DNA of 64,000 nt from contig CM070877.1 in NCBI GenBank assembly GCA_036365515.1, positions 64,238,522 through 64,302,521 on the forward strand, in the 5' to 3' direction. Shown in pieces: positions 9,623 through 18,849 of the stretch (position 1 is the first letter of the stretch; the number at the start of each line of letters is the position of its first letter). The stretch comes from Torymus aiolomorphi (lineage: Eukaryota > Arthropoda > Insecta > Hymenoptera > Torymidae). Position numbers and translations under genes: made by a program. Under the pieces are notes generated by a model. The model saw only the letters and a program-made list of their open reading frames with translations. It was not told the origin of the DNA and ran no database searches.

Positions 9623-9717
9623 ATTGGGGCCAGCAGTCTATTTGCCAATGGGTGGCTATAAAATGATTGGAAAAGCGTGGTCCAGTCTCATTCGCAGGGT
9701 AGAGCTCGTGTAAAAAT
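9623..9717 (+). promoter_or_regulatory. Probable Pol II promoter of the late gene block
   Basis: Upstream of the ATPase start there is an inverted CCAAT box (ATTGG, 9,623-9,627), a CCAAT box (9,645-9,649), a TATAAAA box (9,657-9,663) and an initiator-like TCATTC about 25-30 bases downstream (9,688-9,693). Spacing fits a TATA-dependent animal promoter. The following genes through 16,778 are all on this strand and tightly packed. Confidence 0.6.
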
Positions 9718-10374
9718 ATGGACGTCCGATGGAAACACCCGTTTACCTGCTGCGTGTGCGGGCCCACAGGCTGCGGGAAAACTCGCTTCGTCCAGCGCTT
9801 TCTCGCACATTTACCGGAGATGTGTACAGTGCGCTTCGATCGTTTATTGTTTTATTACGCTGAATGGCAGGAGGCTTACAGAACAGCTTTAAAGTCCGCT
9901 GGACCAACCACCGAGTTTAGAGAGGGTCTCCCTCAGATAGGCGATTATTCCTCGGACAACGAGAAGAAAAAATTACTCGTTCTCGATGATCTTATGCGAG
10001 AATCTTCGAGCGGCGTTATTTTAGACTTGTTTACGAAGGGGAGTCACCACAAAAATATCAGTGTGATATTCATAACACAAAATGTTTTCCACAAGGGAAA
10101 GGCACAGCGTGACATAAGTTTAAATACAAAGTATTTAGTGCTATTCAAAAATCCACGCGACAAGGCGCAAATACAGCATCTCGCGCGTCAAATCCACCCC
10201 GAAGACTCGGCTTTTCTGCGCGATGCCTTCGTAGACGCTACGCGCGCACCACACTCTTACCTCTTTATAGACCTCTCGCAAGACTGTCTCGATGAGTTTA
10301 GATTTCGCGCAAACATATTCCCCGACGACAGCGCGCATTGCGCATACATACCCAAATACTTTAAATCACACTGA
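9718..10374 (+). CDS. Genome-packaging ATPase (A32/FtsK-HerA type)
   Basis: The 218-residue protein has a Walker A motif GPTGCGKT at residues 15-22, a Walker B LLVLDD at 86-91, and an ITQN sensor-like segment at 119-122. This is the compact arrangement of the packaging ATPases of Polintons and related double jelly-roll viruses. It would use ATP to drive DNA into the procapsid. This is the only copy: it lies in the unique spacer between the two arms, 61 bases downstream of the TATA box, and is intact. The small-protein gene begins 33 bases after its stop. The assignment is strong. Confidence 0.93.
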   Translation: MDVRWKHPFTCCVCGPTGCGKTRFVQRFLAHLPEMCTVRFDRLLFYYAEWQEAYRTALKSAGPTTEFREGLPQIGDYSSDNEKKKLLVLDDLMRESSSGVILDLFTKGSHHKNISVIFITQNVFHKGKAQRDISLNTKYLVLFKNPRDKAQIQHLARQIHPEDSAFLRDAFVDATRAPHSYLFIDLSQDCLDEFRFRANIFPDDSAHCAYIPKYFKSH

Positions 10375-10407
10375 TTCACGTGGACGATCATCAGTCGGAA
10401 AAAAACT

Positions 10408-10809
10408 ATGGCCCCGTACGGTCGTCGCGCCTCTTGTCGCGGCACATTACCACGGGGTAAGCATTTTTCCAAGAAAAATCTCGCACTACTCGGCGCACTC
10501 TGTCACGGCTATAAGAAACATCGCACTGCCATAACCCGAGCGGCTGACAAGCCACTTGTCAAGTGTATATGTGAGTGTGCATTAAACGTTTTACACGGCG
10601 TCATAAAATTATCCGATAGCGAGAAGAGACGCTTGAGCAAACATAAACACGCGCTGCGCAAGTTATCGCACTCAAGTGGAAACGAAGACGATTGGCGCAC
10701 AAAGAAGCGAGTGATTATTCAGAACGGCGGGTCGTTTCTACCAATCTTATTAGCCCCACTAGTGAGTACTCTCATATCGAAAATATTCGGATCGGGTGAC
10801 ACGCACTAA
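10408..10809 (+). CDS. Small Polinton protein with a hydrophobic C-terminus
   Basis: The 133-residue protein has a basic, Cys-containing N-terminal half, a helical SDSEKRRLSKHKHALRKL region (about residues 69-86) and a C-terminal hydrophobic segment QNGGSFLPILLAPLVSTLI that could insert into a membrane. Proteins with this layout recur next to the packaging ATPase in animal Polintons; their role is not established and a minor virion protein is plausible. It is intact and single copy. Its stop codon (10,807-10,809) falls inside the right arm, one base before the native integrase start, which fixes the original gene order. Confidence 0.75.
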   Translation: MAPYGRRASCRGTLPRGKHFSKKNLALLGALCHGYKKHRTAITRAADKPLVKCICECALNVLHGVIKLSDSEKRRLSKHKHALRKLSHSSGNEDDWRTKKRVIIQNGGSFLPILLAPLVSTLISKIFGSGDTH

Positions 10810-10810
10810 G

Positions 10811-12691
10811 ATGGAACGAGCACGTAAAATGATCCTTGTGCCTGAAGGCTCGATTGGCCCACCGAGACCCGCATCTGGAGCCACCGCCACTGCCGCCGCC
10901 GCCGCCGCCACATCCGTGGATGTCGAGGAAAAAAGTTTACAAACGCGCGGTGATAATTTTTCTCGCTTAGACAGCGAAATGTATGACGTTTTACGCTCAA
11001 AGGAGGCGCGCGATGATTATGAAAAATGTCTGAATTATCTGCAGATTTTACGACGTTATCTTTTTTTCCGCGGCAACGAGCGTTTCGCCGAGCCGAATAA
11101 CGAGGTTGACGAAATCGAAGAGACTCTCGCACCGCTCAGCGAGGAAGACATTCTCCAGGGTATACCCAAAGTACACGCACGCAAAGCGCGACTCTTGCTT
11201 CGGCACTGGAGGACTGCGGTTCCCGAGCGCTTAAAGTGGGACAATGCAGGCACTGTGAGCATCGATGATCACCAGGTACCCCGCTCGGACATAAGCGAGT
11301 TACTCATCGACACGTTGAGCAAAAAGAACACGGGAGACGAAGCGCCTGTCGGTCGCGTTGAGTTTGCAAAATTTCTCAAAACTAGCGAGACACCCGTTAA
11401 TCTCATAGAAAATCCCAAAGTTTTGAAAATTGGGAAAATATTGACCGCACCAGAGAAAACGGCCAAACGGCGCCTGCCGCGTAGAGAGACTATAGCGGGT
11501 GTAGAAAATATAGCCCCGTCCCCAGTCTCACCCATTCTAACGCGCAGTAAAAAACAAGCCAAGAAAAAATGGCTACACTTTGATATGTAAACACGAAATG
11601 CCTTACGGAAAACAATACTACAATCTCGAGCATGAGGCTGGTTACGCAGGTGCGCGAAACCTCCTGCGCGTAAATGCCAAAAAGGAGAAGAAAAAAATTT
11701 ACGCGTGGCTAAGCAATCAAGACGCCTACACACTTCATCCCCCGAGAAAAGAAGATTTCCGCGTCTGTCGTACAATGTAACAAACGTCGATGACGTGTGG
11801 GAGTGCGATCTACTTCAGCTAACATCGATAAAGGATTACAACGACGGGTACTGCTATATTCTCGTGGTCATCGATGTACTCGGCAAGTTCGCCTGGGTTG
11901 AACCGTTGAAAGATAAAACAGCTCGCAACGTTGCCAGCGCTTTTGAACGAATTACCGACAGAGCGAAACCACGCGTGCCCCTGTGCGTGCAGTCCGATCG
12001 TAGCAAGGAATTCCTTGGTGCCGCTTTTCAAAATTTTCTCAAGCGCATGGAGATCGGTTTTCGCGTCGCTAGAAATCCGGATATCAAGGCAGCGGTGGTC
12101 GAGCGGCTCAACAGAACACTGCGCGAGCGCATATGGAGATATTTCTCGCATCGGAACACCAAGCGCTACATCGATGTTCTGCAAAAAATTGTGTACGCGT
12201 ACAATCACACCCTGCACAGTGGCACGCGAATGCGGCCCGCTGAGGTCAACCTTTACAATGCTGCGCGCGCGCGCGTAAACTTGGACAAACGTGCGCGCTC
12301 CAATTATCGGTGCCGCCGCACAGCGCCCCACTGTAAATTTGCCGTAGGTGACCTCGTCCGTGTCAGTCGCTCAAAGAACACCTTCGAGCGAGGATACGAA
12401 AAAAATTTCAGCGAGGAGATTTTCAAGATAATACGCGTATCACCACGACAAGGACTGTACACGTACGTATTGGCGGACTTGAACGGGGAAATAATCGACG
12501 GATTCTTTTACAACGAAGAGCTCGTTTTGGTCGGGCAAGATCGCCTGGCAGACGATAAGAGCTTCAAAATCGAGCGTATCGTACGCACGAAAGGTCGCGG
12601 CGCCAACAAACAAGCGCTCGTCAAGTGTTTAGGCTATCCCAATAAATTTAATTCTTGGGTGAACGTCAGTCAACTCGAGAGCATTTCGTAG
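10811..12691 (+). pseudogene. Polinton integrase fusion (right copy, frameshifted)
   Basis: This is the counterpart of the left 631-residue integrase, starting one base after the small-protein stop. An extra A in the run at 11,563-11,569 shifts the frame, and a net one-base loss near 11,740-11,750 shifts it back. About 60 residues between (open in the frame of 11,580-11,780) are therefore out of phase. The N-terminal domain and the catalytic core with its three acidic residues remain open on either side. The lesion falls just before the catalytic domain. The left copy is intact, so either decay after duplication or a homopolymer sequencing error is possible. Confidence 0.88.
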
Positions 12692-12708
12692 AAAAACAGC
12701 GAGCAAGT

Positions 12709-13521
12709 ATGGACCCGAAAGAAGATTTTTACATGGTACTGCCTAGCAACAGCAGTATGTCTTACTTTTCCGATAACACGACCAGCTGTTTCACCACACA
12801 CTTGCCTCACGAGATCAAATTACACGGAGAGTGGCACGTTGGACTGGTGGAAATTCACGTACCCTGTAGCATCGTGCATTTTCAAGACAATGACGCCTTT
12901 TACACTTTTAGTTCGTACAGCGTGGACGACAACGAACAGACTGAGAAAACATTCTGCCATTTTCCAGTCGGCATTTACGACTCTCTCCAACAGCTGGCAG
13001 ACGCCATAAACAACTCGAATGACACTTTTAAGCATCACATGCTTGAACCCGTAAAGGAGAGCAATGGCTATTATGCCATCAGACGCAAGTGCGACTGTCA
13101 ACAGCTACATGCGACTCATTTCAATGACAAAATTATGCGCATTTTTGGCTTCGATGACGAACCCGGGAAAAAAACTCTGTTTACAACCTTTAACCATGGC
13201 GCACTGCGGGAAATTGTAGCTGAGAGGCCAGCCTCGCTTTCTCGTGCCATACCTGACCAACTGTACGTTTATACAGATATTTGTGAGCCCTACACAGTGG
13301 GGGACACACAGGCCGCCCTCTTGCGCATCGTTTCCTTGGATAACTCAAAATTCAAATACGGCTGCAGTGCTGCGCAGCGCTTCACACCCACTCACTACAT
13401 ACCGCTTCTCTATCACAATTTTCACAATATTATCATCGATATAAGAGACCAGTACGGGCAGCGCATTCCATTCGAGTACGGTACGCTGACCGTGACACTC
13501 CATTTCAGACGAAGTCGTTAA
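12709..13521 (+). CDS. Penton/minor-capsid-like protein (right copy, intact)
   Basis: The 270-residue protein is the intact version of the gene frameshifted at 6,640-7,451. It starts with the conserved VLPSNSSMSYF region and LHGEWHVGLVEI, and ends with a beta-rich segment including IIIDIRDQYGQRIPF and LTVTLHFRR. I chose the ATG at 12,709 because the upstream extension overlaps the integrase C-terminus and is not conserved. It is expected to form vertices with the major capsid protein. Spacing is 17 bases from the integrase stop and one base to the next start, which implies translation from a multi-gene transcript or splicing. Confidence 0.83.
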   Translation: MDPKEDFYMVLPSNSSMSYFSDNTTSCFTTHLPHEIKLHGEWHVGLVEIHVPCSIVHFQDNDAFYTFSSYSVDDNEQTEKTFCHFPVGIYDSLQQLADAINNSNDTFKHHMLEPVKESNGYYAIRRKCDCQQLHATHFNDKIMRIFGFDDEPGKKTLFTTFNHGALREIVAERPASLSRAIPDQLYVYTDICEPYTVGDTQAALLRIVSLDNSKFKYGCSAAQRFTPTHYIPLLYHNFHNIIIDIRDQYGQRIPFEYGTLTVTLHFRRSR

Positions 13522-13522
13522 G

Positions 13523-14036
13523 ATGTCTCATTACACTAGATACTACGATGAGCAGATAGGTGGCTGGGGGTGTGAGAAACGTTTTCGCTGGCGCACCCTT
13601 TCAGAGAGGGCGTGGCATCGGCTCTTGGCTGGGGGGCCTCTTTCGCCGTATTCTTCCATACGTCAGAAGTGGCGCTAAGGCGGTCGGGAAAGAGACCTTG
13701 CGCGCAGGTATGAAAATCATAGACGATGTCGCAAACAATGGTGTCAATTTCAAGGAGGCCATAAAATCGAGAGTCGGAGAATCGAGGAGGCATCTCAAGA
13801 GAAAAGCTGCCGAGAAAATTACAGAAATCATGAAGGGTTCGGGCTATAAAACTACAAGCCGCATCAAACGGCCGCGTCAGTCGACAAAGGCACGCGCGGC
13901 CGCTCGCTCGTACCTCGCGATCCAAACGTAAGAAAAAAAATTGCCCACCGCGTCGCGTGGAACTCGTAAAGTAAGCAAGAGAAAGCGCAAAACCCCGACT
14001 TTTTGCCCCATTAACGATATTTTTGGACCAAAGTAA
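13523..14036 (+). pseudogene. Basic core or membrane-active protein (right copy, frameshifted)
   Basis: Relative to the intact left copy this one lacks two bases near 13,566-13,572, carries a four-base CGCT duplication near 13,904, and lacks one A in the run at about 13,933-13,940. Most of the conserved middle is open from 13,560 to 13,931. The extreme N-terminus and the Lys/Arg tail are out of frame. Confidence 0.85.
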
Positions 14037-14045
14037 ATCTTAAAA

Positions 14046-15378
14046 ATGGCTTTCTTACACTCTCACTCGTCAGTGTATGTCGAGCGAACTCGACCTTTTC
14101 ACCCTCCCCGCTACTCAAACCTCCATCGAAGGGAGCAGTTTTTTGAACTATAAGCCCGTCTCTTCGATCACCGATGAGAGTGATGCACCCATCGAATTCG
14201 TCGTACCCAGCGCCAGCGAGCATTACATCGACCTCGCGCACACTATGCTCTTCGTCAAGGCACAAATATTGCCCGTCGAGGAGCCCGACACAAATCTAAA
14301 AGTTGGCCCCGTAAACAATGTTTTACATTCAATGTTCAATCAAATTGATATTTTTCTCAATCAAAAGCTTGCGTCACCGCCCAACAACGCGTACCCGTAC
14401 AGAGCTTACATAGAGTCATTGCTGAGCTATTCCCCCGCGGCCAAAGAATCTCATCTCACAGCGAGCCTCTGGTACGATGATACACACGGCTGTATGGAGG
14501 GTGCACCGGAAAATCACGGAGTCGGAGCGAACAAAGGCCTCAATCACAGGCAATATTTTACGAAAGACGGAAAAGCATTCGATATGATTGGTCATCTGCA
14601 CTGCGACTTGTTTAATCAGGATAAAATGCTCATCAATGGTGTCGAAATGAGAGTGCGACTGGTGCGTAGCAAGGATGCATTTTGCCTGATGGATTCCACA
14701 AACGACGGGCGCTTCGGAATAAAAATAAAAGAAGCTACTCTCATAGTTCGCCGTGTCAAAATAAATCCGGGTATTTTGATCGCACACGCCAATACACTGG
14801 CCAAAGCCACAGCCAAATATCCCATTACACGCGTCGAAGTGAAAACATTTACGCTTCACACTGGTATACTAGGTGATAGCATCGATAATGCGATTCTGGG
14901 CCAACTGCCGAAACGTATAATAATCGGTTTCGTCGATAACAGAGCGTTCAATGGAAATCGTGCGCTCAATCCATTCAACTTTCAACACTTTGACATAAAT
15001 TATCTCTCGATATATATCGATGGGGTTCAAATACCGAGCAAACCATTACAGCCTCATTTTACAGGCACCGCTCCAGCTTTTATCGAGACATTCCAAACAC
15101 TCTACACAAGCACCGGAATACATTTTCTCAACGAGGGCCTAGGCATAAACCGTTACAACTATTCAATGGGTCATTTTCTTACGGCATTCGATCTCACGCC
15201 CGATTTATCAGCGCACTGCCACTCTCATTGGAATCTCGTACGCTCAGGCAGTGTACGCATTGAAGTGGGCTTCGAGACGGCGCCAACAGTTACAATAAAC
15301 TGCATTGTTTACGCAGAGTACGATAACGTTCTTGAAATCGACTCCACTCGACAAATTTTAACGGATTTCAGCGCCTAA
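14046..15378 (+). pseudogene. Major-capsid-like protein (right copy, 5' frameshift)
   Basis: The native ATG is at 14,046, but two bases are missing near 14,071, so the first residues are out of frame. From the internal ATG at 14,077 (residue 12 of the left protein) the remaining 433 residues are open and nearly identical. A protein lacking only the first 11 residues could still be made, so the damage may be mild. Two visible replacements against the left copy are Gly to Ala in the YSPA region and Ser to Gly near the middle. Confidence 0.8.
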
Positions 15379-15584
15379 GTGATAGAGCAGCAGCAGCAGC
15401 AGCAGAAGGCTCCCGCTTATCGACAGCGACAGGTCGCTACATGACGCTGCGTGTTGGTGGCACTACTGTATGCGTAAAAAAGTGGGTGGGGGTACGTGCA
15501 CTCTGACGCAGACTTGCACAGCACTCACACATCAGTTCGCTTTTTCTCTTACACACGCACACACACGCACATGCGCTTCCTGCA

Positions 15585-16233
15585 ATGGACTACGTAATAG
15601 ATATTCAAGGCTTCCGCGATTCGGAAAAAAAGCTTCTACGCAAGGAAGTAGCTATCGTGTGCCTACAAAAAAAATTTGTGATCATTGGATAGTGCAAGCA
15701 CCGCATAGTTTTGACGATTTGCCAGACGACATCAAAGAGACAAACACATTTCTCAGTGTCGAAGTTCACGGACTTCATTGGTTTGACGGCGAAGTAACTC
15801 TGCGCCAGCTACATCGGCATCTATACAACATTGCCAGAGTATCGCGTACAATTTACGTACGTGGCGAAGAGAAGGCACGTTACATTGAGACGCTTTTCGG
15901 TCGTCGTGTCATCAATTTGGAAAAATTTAAATCGCCATCGTTTAAAAAACTCTGCACAGCGTTCCCGGACAGCGCACTTTGCGCCACACATTCAGCTAAA
16001 ATCTTTCCGTCAGAAAAAAACAGTTTTGTGCTCTTTACAAAGTTAATCAGTTAAAAAAGTGGCTGCGTTCGATACTTCCACCAGAATGGAAAGCTCTCCC
16101 TAAAGAAAGAGTGACAAGTGACATGTTCCTTACGTCTGTTTACGAGTACCCGCGGCGAGATACAAATAGCGACGACTCTGATAGTAATGACATATACTAC
16201 TCAGTCGTCAACGGATTCACATCTTCAGACTGA
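15585..16233 (+). pseudogene. Polinton accessory protein (right copy, frameshifted)
   Basis: As in the left copy, the MDYVIDIQGFRD start lies in one frame and the conserved body in another, separated by an A8 run at 15,667-15,674. In this arm the seven-T lesion of the left copy is absent, so the body stays open longer, but a missing A near 16,014-16,021 shifts out the acidic C-terminus. The A8 position reads as A_AAA_AAA in the start frame, the form of a -1 slippery heptamer. Confidence 0.6.
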
Positions 16234-16238
16234 AAAAA

Positions 16239-16778
16239 ATGAACACGTATGAAATAACACGAGCCATCAGAGAGCTCTCTGCTAATTCGATCGGCGTTTA
16301 TGCGGCCGATCACATCCCAAGTCGCTTGAGCCAGCCAGCGGCAATCGTTGCAAATCTCGACACATCAGACAAGCCCGGCTCTCACTGGGTGGCTTTTTAC
16401 ATAGACGACCATGCAAGAGGTACCTTTTTCGATAGCTATGGAGTACCACCATCTTCGCGACATCACCTCGCCCGTCTCAGAAGAAATTGCAAGTGGTTCA
16501 AGTGGAACAAGAAGAAGTTGCAAAGTTTCGATTCTAAAGTGTGCGGCGAATATTGTGTTATGTTTTTGCATTATATGTGTAGTGGTTTTACTTTACGAAA
16601 ATTTTGCAGCATCTTTACGTCTGATACTCGCTCCAACGATAAAATAGCTGGTAAATTTTATAACATTATAAAGGACAAAAAGTTTAAGAAAGTAGGGCGT
16701 GCGTACAATTTCCCGCGTGCTACTTCGCGAGGGCACGGCTCGTGCTCTCAGGCATGTAGGCCTATGACTAATTATTAA
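16239..16778 (+). CDS. Adenain-type cysteine protease (right copy)
   Basis: The 179-residue protein is intact and carries the same catalytic set as the left copy: His49, Asp65, Gln95 and Cys102. It starts five bases after the accessory gene stop and is the last gene before the terminus. A candidate AATAAA poly(A) signal lies at 17,051-17,056. Both arms keep this gene open, unlike most of the other duplicated genes. Confidence 0.9.
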   Translation: MNTYEITRAIRELSANSIGVYAADHIPSRLSQPAAIVANLDTSDKPGSHWVAFYIDDHARGTFFDSYGVPPSSRHHLARLRRNCKWFKWNKKKLQSFDSKVCGEYCVMFLHYMCSGFTLRKFCSIFTSDTRSNDKIAGKFYNIIKDKKFKKVGRAYNFPRATSRGHGSCSQACRPMTNY

Positions 16779-17732
16779 GCTCTAACTTTAAGATACATTT
16801 TGCATTGCTGTTTAAATTACTTTGGACCTAGATTAATAAGCTAATTTATATTGCGTGTGTATGTGTGTATATTTTAACTTAATACTGAAAAAGAGCTGTT
16901 TGCTCTGTCATGAATCAGCTGCGATTCCTGTGCACTATTATGCATCCGTAATTAATTTTAAGCGTCGCTCGGCTAAACCATATGTATTCGAAGATTGTAA
17001 GTTTTTGTTTCTTTCCACATTTATGTATTCATAGTTTGTAAGTTTGATTGAATAAAAAAATTTTACCCAAATCACTTTTTTCATTTACAGACCTTTTTCA
17101 TTTTTCCCACTCCTGAAAAACAGTTAAATTCATTTTCCTCCCGCGAGAGAGTATTCAAAATGCTTATACGTGAAAAATTTATCATCATATACACATTTAC
17201 GCGTAACTTAAACTGCACTCCTCTTAAAAACCGTTGAACAAAGAACACATTCACGTGAAAAATTTATCAATGTATACACTTTGACTCGTAAAATCTCCAC
17301 AGGCGTCATCGAGAGCACCCCCCTCTTGAAACTGCTTGTTAAAACTCGCTGAACAATGGACGCGTTCATAGCGGTTGTGTGGAGTGTTTAGGTTACCGCT
17401 GTTATCGGTTACATGTCGCGGCACGCATTTCCTTCTCACGAAAGCCATAAAAATCTTTCACGAGAGTACATGATTGACGCATTCATAGTGTGACGACAAG
17501 TAATTAGAAACGATTTCCACTGTTATCGGATACAATCATAACCATAAATCTATATTTTTCTCGAAACGTTTTACGTCACATAGTCCCCCTGCCACACGAC
17601 ACGCTACGTCATACACGTAACAGTGCTCTCGTTGGTCGTGCTCGCGCGCCATCGCCGCCGCCGCCCCCCACCACCCACATATCGGCGTGCAGCCGTATAG
17701 TGCAATATGTGCGTGCAACCGCAGAACTGTGC

Positions 17733-17802
<70 letters not shown>

Positions 17803-17900
17803 ACTGCGTGCCCGGCCGTGTCTGCGAACATTTGACACGCATGTGCCTACACGTATCACCGGATACGTGTGCGACTGTACGTGCTTGTACATGTGTATGT

Positions 17901-17931
<31 letters not shown>

Positions 17932-18107
17932 CATTGCGTGTGCGTACGTGTCTGCGAACACGTGACACGCATATGCATATACGTATCAAATATGCGTTTG
18001 TACGTGTGTGTGTGCGTGTGCGTTATAATTAATAAAAATATTAATTATTAATACAAATTGTTATTTTTACTCACTACCGAAAAACAATCCCACGCTATCC
18101 CCTCCCC

Positions 18108-18156
<49 letters not shown>

Positions 18157-18189
18157 GTAGTGGGGCAGGTATAGCGACCGTGTGACACG
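16779..18189. other. Non-coding outer part of right arm
   Basis: Mirror of 1,936-3,379. No supported gene; it holds the candidate poly(A) signal at 17,051-17,056 and the GT and CT microsatellites. Open frames here have the same artefactual dinucleotide composition as on the left. Confidence 0.5.
17741..18153. repeat. (GT)n and (CT)n microsatellites, right arm
   Basis: These mirror the left-arm tracts. The longer GT tract here is clearly shorter than its left-arm partner, a useful marker that the arms are separate DNA and not the same reads placed twice. Confidence 0.88.
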
Positions 18190-18572
18190 GCGGTGTCATT
18201 AACTCAAGTGCTATGTATACAGTAACTGCACAGTAGCTAATGACCCTTGTAAGTATGTGTTAATGGACCCATTGTTTACAAATACAGTAGCAAAACAGTA
18301 GCTGTTTTCAAAACAATGGGGTCATTAACACATACTTACATAGGTCATTAGTGCTATGCATACAGTAGCTGCACAGTAGCTAATGACCCTTGTAAGTATG
18401 TGTTAATGGACCCATTGTTTACAAATACAGTAGCAAAACAGTAGCTGTTTTCAAAACAATGGGGTCATTAACACATACTTACATGGGTCATTAGCTACTG
18501 TGCAGCTACTGTTTACATAACACTTGAGTTAATGACCTCTTGAGTTAAGTGCCACTTGACACTTGACACATA
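18190..18572. repeat. Subterminal nested palindromes, right end
   Basis: This is the mirror copy of 1,559-1,935, again with two hairpin-forming units between the (CT)n tract and the right terminus. Small substitutions separate it from the left copy. Confidence 0.75.
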
Positions 18573-18624
18573 CCGCCCGATGAGTCACACGTCTCGCAAT
18601 ACCTTTCCTATTACTATTCACGAC

Positions 18625-18849
18625 TCGAAATGCCCAATCCTCTCTCGGACTAACACATGTAAAAATTTTCGATATTTCCATATTTTTCTTTATTTTGCTT
18701 CCTCCTACCAAGGTAATAAGACTGTTATTTATCTTACACGAAATAGTACAGTAGTAACCTGAATTTTCTATCCACTGTAACAGCTGTTCTTGTTTAGTAG
18801 GGAATCGAAACAAATGATAACCATTGTGTTTCCCATTGTTGTAATGCAA
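18625..18849 (-). other. Possible host or transposon exon fragment interrupted by the Polinton
   Basis: A minus-strand frame without an ATG encodes HLFRFPTKQEQLLQWIEN near its start, a pattern faintly like the FP...W part of a THAP zinc finger. It reads into the Polinton right end. If the Polinton and one CACGAC copy are removed, the same frame stays open for about 24 more codons in the left flank (down to about 1,430). I cannot confirm a gene. Confidence 0.25.

Larger units (their letters stand above)
1510..18618. mobile_element. Polinton/Maverick element with giant inverted arms
   Basis: The 17.1-kb element begins AGTAGTAATAGG and ends CCTATTACTATT, so the termini match except for one base. 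It is flanked by CACGAC at 1,504-1,509 and 18,619-18,624. Polintons are known for 6-bp target duplications, 5'-AG ends and a set of retroviral-type integrase, adenain-like protease, packaging ATPase and capsid genes, all seen here. Two features are odd. The terminal repeats are about 7.8 kb, where a few hundred bases is usual. The protein-primed family B DNA polymerase is absent. It is therefore non-autonomous for replication. The right half (9,718-16,778, plus strand) reads as the native operon-like order, and the left arm looks like an inverted copy. Confidence 0.93.
10797..18618 (+). repeat. Right arm of the Polinton palindrome
   Basis: This is the partner of 1,510-9,363. It is continuous with the unique genes to its left: the small-protein ORF ends at 10,809, inside the arm, immediately before the integrase start at 10,811. 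That natural junction is why I take this arm to be the original half and the left arm to be the copy. Confidence 0.95.

Noticed and set aside
1510..18618. Palindrome as a chimeric-read artefact
   Set aside because: Not fully excluded, but the unique centre, different outer flanks with a shared 6-bp duplication, and arm-specific indels and microsatellite lengths argue for real DNA.
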